The notes below the pieces were generated by a model. It made no database searches. It saw only the letters and a program-made list of their open reading frames with translations, and was not told the origin of the DNA. Shown here piece by piece: positions 8,365 through 16,735 of a stretch of 64,000 bases of DNA. How positions within the stretch are numbered: position 1 is the stretch's first letter; each line of letters starts with the position of its first letter. Source of the DNA: Parachryseolinea silvisoli (GTDB lineage Bacteria; Bacteroidota; Bacteroidia; Cytophagales; Cyclobacteriaceae); NCBI RefSeq assembly GCF_021190955.1, contig NZ_JAIOAO010000001.1, forward strand, positions 1-64,000, given 5' to 3'. The position numbers were made by a program, and so were the translations under genes.

Positions 8365-9428
8365 GTCGCGGTCCCTCCCGTCGTATTCTCCTGTTCCTCG
8401 ACGGGATCGGGATTGGTCTTCTCCTCGCCTTCTACCATCTCACTCAGCTCACCTTCGTAGTGTGTCTTTACAGCATGTGCTTCCAGGCCTTGCTCGCGGA
8501 GCCATTGGGTATAGATCTCGGTATAGCCGTGTGTGACGTATACCCGCTCGGCGCCGGTCTCGCGCACGGTGGTATTCAGACTCTCCCAATCTGCGTGGTC
8601 GGACAGCGCAAAGCCGCGATCGGCTCCACGCCGGCGGCGTGCGCCCCGCAGGCTCATCCACCCCGAGGCAATGCCCAGTGAGTAGGGTAAAAACCGGCGG
8701 ATCCACGGAGAGCCTACTGCCGACGGGGGGCAAATGACCAGGGAACCTTCGAAGTCCTGCTTTTTGTGTTGCGTCGTCACGCGTTGCGTCTTGGGCAAGA
8801 CCATGCCCTGGGCGCGGAAGATGTCGAGTATATTATCCACCGAGCCATGTAAAAATATATTGCCAATGCTGGTGTCGACGTTCCCGATGATGCGCTGGCT
8901 CTTGCCGAGCGTGTAGCCGGCAATGACAGACACTTTGCCTTCCGCACGGTTTTGCCGCCACCACCCGTTGATCTCGTCCATGATGGTCTGCTGCGGCTTC
9001 CACCGGTACACCGGTAGTCCAAACGTTGATTCGGTAATGAACGTATGACAACGCACGAGCTCGAACGGCTCGGATACACCGTCGTTTTCGAGCTTATAGT
9101 CGCCGGTGAACACCCATACCTCGCCCTGGTGCTCTACCCGGATCTGCGCCGAGCCGGGAATGTGGCCGGCGGGGTGAAATGTAAAGTGTACGCCGTTAAT
9201 CACCACAGGTTCGCCATACTTTACGGTCTGCAGGTTATTTTCCAGGCGCAGGCGGTAGCGTATTACGGGGGCAGCGGCTTCTGTACATAAGTAGTGTGTG
9301 TGTCCCGGCCGGGCGTGGTCTGCGTGGCCGTGGGTGATGAGCGCGCGGTCTACCGGCTTCCAGGGGTCCAGGTAGACGCCGGCGAGTGGGCAATAGATTC
9401 CGCGGTCCGTGAATTCCAGTAGGGGCAT
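8361..9428 (-). CDS. Ligase-associated DNA exonuclease (metallo-beta-lactamase/beta-CASP fold)
   Basis: A 355-residue protein with the metal-binding motif HGHADHARPGH (about residues 34-44), then GDYKLENDG, ESTFGLP and LSDHADW, typical of metallo-beta-lactamase nucleases with a beta-CASP insert (the SNM1/CPSF-like group). The family member encoded beside ATP-dependent repair ligases is annotated as a ligase-associated exonuclease. The C-terminal ~20 residues are charged and probably disordered. The 4-bp overlap with the ligase start points to joint production and a shared repair task. Confidence 0.9.
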   Translation of the reverse strand: MPLLEFTDRGIYCPLAGVYLDPWKPVDRALITHGHADHARPGHTHYLCTEAAAPVIRYRLRLENNLQTVKYGEPVVINGVHFTFHPAGHIPGSAQIRVEHQGEVWVFTGDYKLENDGVSEPFELVRCHTFITESTFGLPVYRWKPQQTIMDEINGWWRQNRAEGKVSVIAGYTLGKSQRIIGNVDTSIGNIFLHGSVDNILDIFRAQGMVLPKTQRVTTQHKKQDFEGSLVICPPSAVGSPWIRRFLPYSLGIASGWMSLRGARRRRGADRGFALSDHADWESLNTTVRETGAERVYVTHGYTEIYTQWLREQGLEAHAVKTHYEGELSEMVEGEEKTNPDPVEEQENTTGGTAT

Positions 9429-9648
9429 GCGTGTGTGGATTTGTTTTGCGAAATCTAGTTAAAAACGCGTACCCGAAGGGAGTAGTGTGGAGTGTGAGAG
9501 CGAGAGCGGAGAAAAACAGAACAAGGCTTGTGCCGGGTGTATGCGTGAGCTTGTGAATCGGCGAACCAGCGTATATACCCCATGTATAAAACATTTTGCC
9601 ACGGACATTAAAATAATTAGTATACTAGGCCCTGTTATCTACTCTACC

Positions 9649-10599
9649 ATGCTACGTTATTTTCTACTTGTTGGTCTAATTGTACTTGGCACAAGCGCTT
9701 CTACGCTCGCCCAGCGTGTTGTTGTGCAGCCTAAAATGGGCGTGACGCTATCGACGATCACAAACCATGCAGGCGTTTTTGATGTCCGTCCTGGGTATTA
9801 CACGCTGACGCCCAGCGCAGGGGCGTTAATGCCGCACAGTGCCGCGCCCATGCCGGGCACACAGTACGGATACAATATTGGGAAATTCTATAGCAGCACA
9901 CCACCTATGCAATTTGGTCTGTCGATTCCGACACCCGATAATACGGCTTTCCAGGAAGTGCCCCGGCAGGAAACGAAAGTTAAAACTGGCTTTACGATTG
10001 GTGTGGCTGTCAACATTGCGTTTTCAGAGCGTTTTTCATTGCAGCCCGAGCTTAGCTATATCCGGAAAGGCGCCCAAACTCATTATTCAACCAACAGCAT
10101 ACAAAGTATTCCGGGGGCGTCGGCTGAAAGAGTCTCTCAGACATGGGGGGACGGCGAAGTAACGCTGGAATACCTGGAGCTGCCGATCCTGGCACGCTAT
10201 AACTTCCCTTCGCAAAGTAAGATTATGACATTCTTTGTCGTGGCAGGCCCCGCCTTTAGCATGGGCCTTGGTGGCCAGGTGCGTTCCGATGCGGGTTACT
10301 ACTATTACACCCGCAGTACTGACTATACGCTGGTTGGGCCGATTCAAATTGGTCAAGGCACTTCCACGCGCCGCGGCTCGGTGGAGTTCGAAGACGGCAT
10401 CTTTTCGAAAAATGGCCAGGACCTTCCTGTCAATAAGAAATATGATGTCGGCGCTCAAATCGGCGGCGGCGTGACGCTCATCAAATATCTTGTAATAGAC
10501 GTTCGGTATAGCCGCGGTTTTATCAGCGTCTACGATCGCTACTCTAACGCCCGCAATCAGACACTCCAGGTGTCCCTGGGCGTGCCGCTTATCTTCTAG
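9649..10599 (+). CDS. Outer-membrane beta-barrel protein (PorT-like)
   Basis: A 316-residue protein from the ATG at 9649, chosen because it gives a good signal peptide (MLRYFLLVGLIVLGTSASTLAQ); the frame is open further upstream but that part is not protein-like. The mature part alternates polar and aromatic strand segments (FSLQPELSYIRKG, YLELPILARYNF, FFVVAGPAFSMG) and ends in a beta strand, as in the outer-membrane beta-barrel domain of PorT-type Bacteroidota proteins. PorT itself assists type IX secretion, but this general barrel family has many roles, so only the location is inferred. Confidence 0.8.
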   Translation: MLRYFLLVGLIVLGTSASTLAQRVVVQPKMGVTLSTITNHAGVFDVRPGYYTLTPSAGALMPHSAAPMPGTQYGYNIGKFYSSTPPMQFGLSIPTPDNTAFQEVPRQETKVKTGFTIGVAVNIAFSERFSLQPELSYIRKGAQTHYSTNSIQSIPGASAERVSQTWGDGEVTLEYLELPILARYNFPSQSKIMTFFVVAGPAFSMGLGGQVRSDAGYYYYTRSTDYTLVGPIQIGQGTSTRRGSVEFEDGIFSKNGQDLPVNKKYDVGAQIGGGVTLIKYLVIDVRYSRGFISVYDRYSNARNQTLQVSLGVPLIF

Positions 10600-10619
10600 C
10601 TTAGCTACGCAAACTTCTA

Positions 10620-11240
10620 TTACCAGCCTGTACGACCGCTATTCCAACGTTTATACCCAAACGCCCCGGGTAACGGCAGGCTTTCTGCCGGCGTTGAATT
10701 AAGGTCATACGACTTTTTTATACCGAGGTCCAGGTGACCTCTGACATGTTTGCGCTCGGTCTCTTTGGGGATGTTGCAGCCCGTTTTGCGCCGCGTGTCT
10801 GCCAGGTGAAAGATCTTCCAGGCGCCGTATTTGTCGCGGAAGAGTTGAAATGCGTCTACGCCGCAGTGGCTAAAGGTATCGCCGGCATAAAAGGCATAGT
10901 CACACCAGGCTTGGGCAAAGTCGCCGTCCAGTTGCACTTTCAGGTTCCAGACCTCTTCATACCACACTTGCGGGTGGGGCGTGCCGACGGCTTTCAGAAA
11001 CTCGTCGAGGGTGGACTCGCGGCGCAGTGCCGGGGCGTCGGTTTTGTCGCGGTAGACGGTGGCCATGGTAACTTCTGGCGTGAAGGCGGCGTGCACCATG
11101 GCGCTGTCGCCTTTTTCCATGCCGGTAAACAGTTGCGTTATGACAGCCTTAATGGCAGCTTCGTCGGCGGATTGGCTCCGGGCGGCGCCTGCAACGGCTA
11201 ACACGAGGCAGGTAACAATCAGGATTCTGAATTTCATCAT
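10620..11240 (-). CDS. Secreted NTF2-like (SnoaL/lumazine-binding type) protein
   Basis: A 206-residue protein with a signal peptide (cleavage near ARSQ-SADE) and one NTF2-like cone-shaped domain (about 24-150): it begins EAAIKAVITQLFTGMEKGD and has the later strand AQAWCDYAFYAG. Such domains bind small ligands or act as simple enzymes; no catalytic set can be named. The domain should end near RRKTGC. The remaining ~45 residues are low-quality, as if the natural stop had been lost and reading continued. It is convergent with the barrel gene 20 bp away. Confidence 0.7.
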   Translation of the reverse strand: MMKFRILIVTCLVLAVAGAARSQSADEAAIKAVITQLFTGMEKGDSAMVHAAFTPEVTMATVYRDKTDAPALRRESTLDEFLKAVGTPHPQVWYEEVWNLKVQLDGDFAQAWCDYAFYAGDTFSHCGVDAFQLFRDKYGAWKIFHLADTRRKTGCNIPKETERKHVRGHLDLGIKKSYDLNSTPAESLPLPGAFGYKRWNSGRTGW

Positions 11241-11305
11241 CGTGGGTTTTAGCTATAGGCCGAAGATCGTGAAAATGACGTTTATAACCACTCCCAAATA
11301 TTTAC

Positions 11306-11313
11306 TACTTTTG
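11306..11313 (+). promoter_or_regulatory. -7 box of the TPR gene
   Basis: TACTTTTG fits the Bacteroidota -7 consensus TAnnTTTG and lies 17 bp before the start codon at 11331. No clear -33 TTTG is seen. Confidence 0.5.
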
Positions 11314-11330
11314 GCCGTATTTTACTGCTT

Positions 11331-12482
11331 ATGTTCCACAAGATTTTGCTGGCCCTGGTCGTCGTTACTTGTATGCTTTCTTCCGCTCCTGCGTTTACTG
11401 CGGGGCCTGACAGCCTCCTGGCCATTTTAGATACTGTACCCCGCAACGAGGCCAAAGTAAAAACGCTGAACGAATTGTTTCGCGCACACTTGCAAACCAA
11501 TCCCGTCAAGGCGGTGGGCTTTGCCCGCGAGGCCCTGAACCTGGCCACAGAGATTAACGACCGCAAGGGTTTGGCCGCGGCCTACAACAACCTGGGCGTG
11601 GCCTATAAAACCCAGGGCGCCCTGGACAAGGCCCTGGAGTACTATCTCACCTCCCTGCACTTGTACGAAGCGCTGCAAAACAAAGAAGGCATCGCCACTA
11701 CGCGCAACAACATCGCGACGATCTACTCGATGAAGAAGGATTACGGCCAGGCCATGAAATACCTGCAGGAGTCCTACAAGCTTTTTATCGAGCTGAAGGA
11801 CGAAGACAAGATCATCGGGTCCATGAACAATCTGGGCAACCTGCACAGCGAGATTCAGTTGTATGAAAAGGCGATGGACTATTTCTCGCAGGCATATCAA
11901 CTAAGTGAAAAGAAAGGCCAGGCCTTTGCTGATCCCCTGACCAACATCGGCAACCTATACTTCCGCCAGAATAACTATCAACGTGCCGTCGAGAATTATG
12001 AAAAGGCGCTTCAGCTCGAGCGCCAGAATAACAACACGTTGGGCGCCTTGAACATTCTCATCAACCTCGGCATTACGTACACCAAGGCCAAACAACCCAA
12101 GCCTGCGCAGGTGTACCTGGACGAGGCCGCCAGGCTGTGCCAGGAACTGCAGGCCTTCTCGTACTTGCCGTCCATTTACAAGACGGCCTCTGAAAATTAT
12201 AGCAATCAGGGCCAGTGGAAAGAAGCGTACGATACGTATGTGAAGTACGACGAGGCCCGGGAGAAGATCTACGGCGAGGAGAGCAGCCGCAAGATCGCCC
12301 AGATGGAAATGCTGATAGACTTCCAGGAAAAAGAAAAAGAGCTCGACCTGTTGAAGTCTGAGGATGAGATTACGCGGTTGGAGCTACGCAGTACGCAGTT
12401 GGTGGTTGTGCTGATCATACTCGCGGTTCTGACGGTGTTGGGTGGTTTGAACTTGTTCCTGCGTAAAAAGATGCTGAAGTAG
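11331..12482 (+). CDS. Tetratricopeptide-repeat protein with C-terminal membrane anchor
   Basis: A 383-residue protein with a signal peptide (residues 1-24), about six tetratricopeptide repeats (roughly 75-300; one example is AAAYNNLGVAYKTQGALDKA), a charged coiled coil (~300-355) and a single membrane helix (LVVVLIILAVLTVLGGLNLF) near the end, followed by a short basic tail. This is the layout of the sensor half of Bacteroidota TPR-type regulators or kinases, but the protein stops after the membrane helix with no kinase or DNA-binding domain. It may pass signals through a partner protein. It is a single gene with its own promoter. Confidence 0.8.
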   Translation: MFHKILLALVVVTCMLSSAPAFTAGPDSLLAILDTVPRNEAKVKTLNELFRAHLQTNPVKAVGFAREALNLATEINDRKGLAAAYNNLGVAYKTQGALDKALEYYLTSLHLYEALQNKEGIATTRNNIATIYSMKKDYGQAMKYLQESYKLFIELKDEDKIIGSMNNLGNLHSEIQLYEKAMDYFSQAYQLSEKKGQAFADPLTNIGNLYFRQNNYQRAVENYEKALQLERQNNNTLGALNILINLGITYTKAKQPKPAQVYLDEAARLCQELQAFSYLPSIYKTASENYSNQGQWKEAYDTYVKYDEAREKIYGEESSRKIAQMEMLIDFQEKEKELDLLKSEDEITRLELRSTQLVVVLIILAVLTVLGGLNLFLRKKMLK

Positions 12483-12486
12483 GTAC

Positions 12487-12518
12487 GGTGCAACCGTTGC
12501 GAGGGAAACGATTGCACC
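12487..12518 (+). terminator. Hairpin after the TPR gene
   Basis: A 12-bp stem (GGTGCAACCGTT at 12487-12498 against 12507-12518, one mismatch) begins 5 bp after the TPR stop codon. There is no T-run, so it is only a possible terminator. Confidence 0.45.
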
Positions 12519-12602
12519 TCACAGATAACACAGAAGTACCAAAACAGCGAAATTTTACAGTTTTTTTAACGCTAAATCCTTTTTCGGTTTACCTGCATGC
12601 CA

Positions 12603-12610
12603 TACCTTTG
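12603..12610 (+). promoter_or_regulatory. -7 box of a small membrane-protein gene
   Basis: TACCTTTG is a full match to TAnnTTTG, 24 bp before the ATG at 12635. The -33 region is weak (TTCGG). Confidence 0.6.
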
Positions 12611-12634
12611 TTTCTGTAAACAACCACTAGAACC

Positions 12635-12763
12635 ATGTTTCAACAGTTTATTGGAGACGGAGCAAATATTTTTATCGCCATTGTAGCAGTGCTGGTAGGC
12701 TTTGCCACAGCGTTGGGCTACGTTGATTTCCTGAAGGTCAAAAAGGAGCAGAAGAAAGACTAA
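12635..12763 (+). CDS. 42-residue single-pass membrane protein
   Basis: A short frame, MFQQFIGDG..., with one strongly hydrophobic helix (NIFIAIVAVLVGFATALGYV) and a basic tail (DFLKVKKEQKKD). That order predicts an inner-membrane miniprotein with a cytosolic positive end. It is supported as a gene by its own full -7 box 24 bp upstream and a strong terminator 22 bp after its stop, so it forms a self-contained unit. I do not recognise a family. Its size and shape resemble small subunits that attach to larger membrane complexes, but no partner is nearby. Confidence 0.65.
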   Translation: MFQQFIGDGANIFIAIVAVLVGFATALGYVDFLKVKKEQKKD

Positions 12764-12785
12764 TTGCACATCAATCGCTATAAAG

Positions 12786-12820
12786 AAAAAGCCTTGATGC
12801 TGCTGCACCAAGGCTTTTTT
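12786..12820 (+). terminator. Terminator after the miniprotein gene
   Basis: An 11-bp stem (AAAAAGCCTTG / CAAGGCTTTTT) with a 12-nt loop and a T-run. It can also serve the convergent thioredoxin-like gene on the minus strand. Confidence 0.85.
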
Positions 12821-12842
12821 ATTTAGCCGTTGTCTATACTTA

Positions 12843-13397
12843 TTAATATGGCGATTGGTAACTCTTTTCCCAGTCTTTCCACGTCACACCTTTCTTGTGT
12901 TGATTTTCACCAAAGTACTGGGCAATCATGTGAAACTCGGGGGCCTTACGGTAGCCGGGTACGGGTTGGATCATATTAAAGTTCTCATCCAGAAATACCA
13001 CGGTAGGATAGCTAAGCTGGTTGTTCAGCAAGGCTGCGGCCAGTTCGTGGTAGCCACTGCGGCCGCTGGCCACGTACTTGTACGTAGTCCCGTTTAAGAC
13101 CACGTCTTCCTTCTGCTCGCCATTAAATTTTACGGGATAGAATCTTTCATTCAGTAGCTGGGCTACCTTGGGGTCGCTGAACGTTTCGCGATCCATCACC
13201 TTGCACCATCCGCACCAGTCGGTGTAGACGTCGACAAAAATGGGGCGTTTTTCCTTCTCAGCCTTCTTCATGGCTTCTGCCAGGGTCAGCCATTGTACGT
13301 CGCCTTCGGCCGCTTTGGCGGGGCGATCGATCATAGTCATAGCCGTTACTGCCAGCACGCCGGCAAAGGCCATTGCAGAAAATAGTAGTCGTTTCAT
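12843..13397 (-). CDS. Secreted thioredoxin-fold protein (DsbD-gamma-like)
   Basis: A 184-residue protein from the start MKRLLFSAMAF (13397). An earlier start would reach back into the neighbouring gene and spoil the signal peptide. The redox motif is WCGWC within VDVYTDWCGWCKVMDRETF, and a cis-Pro follows in LSYPTVVFLD. It belongs to the thioredoxin-like group related to the C-terminal domain of DsbD, so it probably exchanges disulfides or reducing power in the periplasm. A gap of only 25 bp to the upstream outer-membrane protein gene suggests one transcript. Confidence 0.85.
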   Translation of the reverse strand: MKRLLFSAMAFAGVLAVTAMTMIDRPAKAAEGDVQWLTLAEAMKKAEKEKRPIFVDVYTDWCGWCKVMDRETFSDPKVAQLLNERFYPVKFNGEQKEDVVLNGTTYKYVASGRSGYHELAAALLNNQLSYPTVVFLDENFNMIQPVPGYRKAPEFHMIAQYFGENQHKKGVTWKDWEKSYQSPY

Positions 13398-13422
13398 AAC
13401 GTTACAGGTCTGGTCCAAAAAA

Positions 13423-13998
13423 TCAGCGTACCCGGCGAGGGGCACCCTTTAGGTTAAAGTAATCGCGGTTCAGATTGAATACCAGGGAGAAGCGATTGCG
13501 GTAGATGGTAGTGATTTCTTTGTCAGACAATGGGATCTGGTATCCATAGAACAGGTCCGCAAACCCCAGAATGGTTAACCCGATCTTGGGTGTCGCTACC
13601 AACGAGCGGCGGTTGCTTCCTTCGCTGTCGTAGTTGTGATCGATGAAGTAGGTCAGGTCTACCGCTGTGCCAATGATGCCTGCCGTAAACTCATAGCCCA
13701 GTTTGGGGCCGAGCAGCAGGTTTTTATCATCGACGAAAACATCGACTGTGCAATAGGCTCCTTTGGTGAACAGTGTCAGGGGATGTTTGTAGATGCTCTG
13801 CCATTGCACGCCGCCTTCAAAGAAGGCCCGGTCCTGGGCGCCGACACCGATCTTTGGAATGATGCGCGAACGGGTCCAGAATCGATCAAAGGGGCCGGTA
13901 CGGGCAGAATCGCTCTGCGCATAGGTGCTGGTCGCCGTTATGATAAGCAATACGGCTCCTAAAAATCTTACGGCCAATGCTTTATTCCCTGTACGCAT
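13423..13998 (-). CDS. Predicted outer-membrane beta-strand protein of unknown function
   Basis: A 191-residue protein from MRTGNKALAVRF, with a signal peptide ending near TSTYAQ. The mature part is strand-rich (FFEGGVQWQSI, LLLGPKLGYEFTAG, RSLVATPKIGLTIL, RNRFSLVFNLNRDYF) and is probably an 8-strand barrel. I do not recognise a named family. Its start overlaps the end of the YkgJ-type gene by 17 bp and it is followed by the thioredoxin-like gene, so the three genes are likely one transcript. Confidence 0.65.
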   Translation of the reverse strand: MRTGNKALAVRFLGAVLLIITATSTYAQSDSARTGPFDRFWTRSRIIPKIGVGAQDRAFFEGGVQWQSIYKHPLTLFTKGAYCTVDVFVDDKNLLLGPKLGYEFTAGIIGTAVDLTYFIDHNYDSEGSNRRSLVATPKIGLTILGFADLFYGYQIPLSDKEITTIYRNRFSLVFNLNRDYFNLKGAPRRVR

Positions 13999-14554
13999 AG
14001 TAATGCAATATAACCTCAATTGCCCTCTTTATGGCTTCGTTTATCGGGAAAAATTCGCGTGTCAACTCGAAATCAATACCGTGCAACTGCATGTAGTATT
14101 GGTTCATGACCGGCAGACCTCCCTCCTCGCCTACCGTTTGCTGCGCCGCCTCGTATTGAACGGCTTGCTCTGTTTTGATAACCTGACAGGTGACCAGCTC
14201 TTTTCGTCCGTACTTATTGGTTCGGGCAGAGTAGCCAAACAGCCTGCAGATAAGTCCGCGATGTTTGTATTCCGAGCACAGCCCGGCACCTGCCTGCGTT
14301 GGGTTCAAAATAACACAAAGCGACGTATCGCGGTCGCGTAGTGTATCGTACCAATCGTGTGCCAGGTTTTGCTGGTAGAGATGGTAGGCAAAGGGTAGGA
14401 ATTCCAGGGGGGTGGCCTCGATGTCGGCCTTATAACAACACTTGCCGCATCCCCAGGCGCAATGTAGTCCCGACCAGGCCTGGAAAGAGGCTATTTCCTG
14501 GTCAAGCTTTTCAAACACACCTTCTACAGCAGCAATTTTTTCCTCTAAGCTCAC
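13982..14554 (-). CDS. YkgJ-type cysteine-cluster protein
   Basis: A 190-residue cytosolic protein with the cysteine pattern CAWGCGKCC (about residues 32-40) and later cysteines in SLCVIL, GLCSEY and LICRLFG. This is the CxxxCxxCC arrangement of the YkgJ family, thought to bind zinc or an Fe-S cluster; its reaction is unknown. The gene leads a tight cluster with an outer-membrane protein and a thioredoxin-like protein. Confidence 0.8.
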   Translation of the reverse strand: MSLEEKIAAVEGVFEKLDQEIASFQAWSGLHCAWGCGKCCYKADIEATPLEFLPFAYHLYQQNLAHDWYDTLRDRDTSLCVILNPTQAGAGLCSEYKHRGLICRLFGYSARTNKYGRKELVTCQVIKTEQAVQYEAAQQTVGEEGGLPVMNQYYMQLHGIDFELTREFFPINEAIKRAIEVILHYYAYRE

Positions 14555-14642
14555 GGTACAAAGGTACAGCTTATCGGCGAACGAATTTGCGTGTGCCGGT
14601 CGGGTAACAAGTTTTTAACAGATGTGGGGAAAGAATGGTGCG

Positions 14643-15107
14643 TTATCGCCTGGCCGCCAGGAAGGCATCCAGACCACGTCGCGCCGTCTGGCGCACTTTG
14701 TTGCGCACGATGGGGCTCCACCCCAGCAGCCATCCGGCTCCGCCGAGTGCCTGACGCGACCAGCGCCAGAAATTAAAACGGTCGGTATGCCGATAAATCT
14801 TACCGTCGCGGAATTCGAACGTAGCGTGTACGATGTTGTGTACCGGGCGTCCGGTTTTGGAGAAAGTATAGTGTGCTTCCCAGGTGCAGCTGCCCCGGTC
14901 GCCGGTTGTCTGGATTGTGTGGGCTTCCACCGCCAGGTCGCGCGAAGACGTGAGCAGCATTTGCCACATGGCCTTTACTTCGGCCGCGTCGAGCTGTTGA
15001 AAGACGGGGTCGTAGAAGGTCGCTTGCGGATGGTACAGCGCCTGCATGGCAGCGTAGTCCTTCCGGTTAAAAGCAGTATAGAAGTCGCGGATGATGGCCT
15101 CGTGCAT
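14643..15107 (-). CDS. SnoaL-like (NTF2 fold) protein
   Basis: A 154-residue protein from MHEAIIRDFYTAFN. The preceding 16 residues of a longer frame are less conserved in character. It has the SnoaL-like pattern: an N-terminal helix (FYTAFNRKDYAAMQALYHPQ), FYDPVF, and a closing HNIVHATFEFRDGKIYRHTD. Members act as polyketide cyclases, isomerases or carriers. A basic C-terminal tail (RRGLDAFLAARR) extends past the domain. It is the last of a run of small proteins on the minus strand (14.6-17.8 kb). Confidence 0.75.
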   Translation of the reverse strand: MHEAIIRDFYTAFNRKDYAAMQALYHPQATFYDPVFQQLDAAEVKAMWQMLLTSSRDLAVEAHTIQTTGDRGSCTWEAHYTFSKTGRPVHNIVHATFEFRDGKIYRHTDRFNFWRWSRQALGGAGWLLGWSPIVRNKVRQTARRGLDAFLAARR

Positions 15108-15202
15108 GGTCGTCGGTGAAAGTGGAAAGCTAGCGGCTATTACCGACATGTCCAAGCACGGGCTGCCGGTCGGTCAGGCGCGTTCCTCCGCTTCCGCCAA
15201 GG

Positions 15203-15694
15203 CTACTGACCGGCCGGTTTTGTATACTTCACCAGGTCGATGCCAACGCCGTTGGGGTCGACGATGGCAAAATGCCGGTCGCCCCATGGCTCGTCGCGTA
15301 GGGCAATGGCAATGGGCACACCTAACGCTTTCATGCGGCTATACTCCGCGTCGACATCTGTCACCTCGATCGTGAAGAAGATACCTTTACCTGCAAACGC
15401 TGGTTGAAAGAGTGGTTGCTGCGAGGCGTGGCCGGGTAACAGAAATGCCACTTCTGCCTGGTGGCCGGGGGTGTGCATCAGCAAATAGAATTCGTTCTCG
15501 AACGTCACGCCGAAGTTTAACACGCGGGTATAGAAGTCGCGAGATTCTTTGAGCTTAGGGGTAATGATACCGGCATTTAGTTTCATAGGGTGCGCGTTTT
15601 CAGGATGCGTTTGTGCAGAAGAGGTATAAGCCACCAGCATGCTGGCGATGCCGATGACAATACCAATGATGATGATGAGCTTTTTCATAGTCAT
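15203..15694 (-). CDS. Exported or anchored VOC (glyoxalase-type) protein
   Basis: A 163-residue protein: an N-terminal hydrophobic segment (LIIIIGIVIGIASMLVAYTSSAQ) followed by one vicinal-oxygen-chelate module. Visible motifs are SRDFYTRVLNFGVTFE, the paired strand FFTIEVTDVDAEYSRMKALG and the end WGDRHFAIVDPNGVGIDLV. These proteins form dimers that bind metals, sugars or antibiotics; most lack a membrane segment, so the signal or anchor is unusual. The neighbours are small ligand-binding proteins, suggesting a detoxification role (inference). Confidence 0.8.
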   Translation of the reverse strand: MTMKKLIIIIGIVIGIASMLVAYTSSAQTHPENAHPMKLNAGIITPKLKESRDFYTRVLNFGVTFENEFYLLMHTPGHQAEVAFLLPGHASQQPLFQPAFAGKGIFFTIEVTDVDAEYSRMKALGVPIAIALRDEPWGDRHFAIVDPNGVGIDLVKYTKPAGQ

Positions 15695-15718
15695 AGCGTG
15701 GAGTAGTTTTACAAAAGG

Positions 15719-16165
15719 TTATGCAATGCCGATTTGGATCTCCGAAGTATTGCCTTCCGGATGGACCATGTCGACATTAATATAGATCTCGCGATTAACA
15801 GCCAATGGCGACAGCTTGTGCTCTGCGATGTATCCCATCAGCTTACCGTAACTTTCGGGCATCCGCTCCCACGGCCCTTCATGCACGCAGGAGACACAGC
15901 GGAACGGGCCTGTGCGCTTATATTGAAATTGCCCGTCATAATCTTGCGGTATCTCCCGCACCGGCAGGGCTATCTCCAGCGTAAAGGGTTTTGTTACGTC
16001 TGTAAAACCGATGTAGTGCCAGTGTACCGGGCCGGCAACGAAGTGGCCACGCGCCACGGCTTCGGCAAAAAGCTGTTGCCCGACGGGCACGAACTGGTGC
16101 AGCTCGACGAGGGTAGTTTCCACCCGGTGGAACAGAAAGTTAATAGGATGTACTTCTTTGAGTTG
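15719..16165 (-). CDS. GyrI-like small-molecule-binding protein
   Basis: A 148-residue protein from MQLKEVHPINF; a start ten residues earlier is possible. The fold signature matches the GyrI/AraC effector-binding domain: two similar halves, the central HEGPWERMPESYGKLMGYI (HxGP..., then a helix) and a closing IYINVDMVHPEG. GyrI-like domains bind diverse drugs or metabolites. It stands alone with no DNA-binding domain. It lies between VOC and SRPBCC genes on the same strand. Confidence 0.7.
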   Translation of the reverse strand, partial: QLKEVHPINFLFHRVETTLVELHQFVPVGQQLFAEAVARGHFVAGPVHWHYIGFTDVTKPFTLEIALPVREIPQDYDGQFQYKRTGPFRCVSCVHEGPWERMPESYGKLMGYIAEHKLSPLAVNREIYINVDMVHPEGNTSEIQIGIA

Positions 16166-16248
16166 CATAAGGATCTTTGGTTTTTGTTGTGACAAAGCAA
16201 CACCACACTGCTGACAGCCTTGTGTCAGGAGCGTTCGGGCTATTCAAA

Positions 16249-16674
16249 TTATTTCTCGGTTTCGAGAATTTGTTTGAGCCGCGGCAGATCGTAGGCAGCC
16301 AGCAACTTGCCGGCATACCAGGGTGCCATCAGGCTCCACGGCGCGTTGAACGATACCGATACGCGCAGCAGCGTTCCCTCACCCCGCGGTTCGAATTCCA
16401 TATTATAGGTGGGTTGTAGCCAGGCGTTGCGGCGTGTGACGGAACGCCTGTGGTACGGCGTGTGCGCGGTGACTTCGTAGATGACAGGACGTGTACGGCC
16501 GGGCTGCAAACACGTATAACGTGCGCCGGTACAGTAGTGATCGATGGCCGTCCACTCGGCGTGGTCTACCTGGGCTTGCCAGGTAGCGTTGTTATGGATA
16601 TCGCATACATAATTGAACAAGGCGCGGATCGGCCAGTCAATTTCAATCTGTTGTTCGACGGTCTGCTTCTTCAT
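16249..16674 (-). CDS. SRPBCC (START-like) ligand-binding protein
   Basis: A 141-residue protein with the SRPBCC/polyketide-cyclase pattern: an initial strand (VEQQIEIDWPIRALFNYVCD), middle strands (YEVTAHTPYHRRSV) and a long C-terminal helix (AGKLLAAYDLPRLKQILE). The fold forms a deep hydrophobic pocket for lipids or small metabolites. Ligand unknown. It sits 62 bp downstream of the old-yellow-enzyme homologue on the same strand, probably in one operon. Confidence 0.75.
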   Translation of the reverse strand: MKKQTVEQQIEIDWPIRALFNYVCDIHNNATWQAQVDHAEWTAIDHYCTGARYTCLQPGRTRPVIYEVTAHTPYHRRSVTRRNAWLQPTYNMEFEPRGEGTLLRVSVSFNAPWSLMAPWYAGKLLAAYDLPRLKQILETEK

Positions 16675-16735
16675 ACACCGTAAAGTTTGGTACGAAGAAA
16701 CAGACCGTCAGTGACAGCCCTATGGCAGCAGGATT

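Noticed and set aside
9487-9648. Upstream start for the barrel protein at 9487
   Set aside because: It adds 54 residues with Cys/Arg-rich non-conserved character before a perfect signal peptide at 9649.
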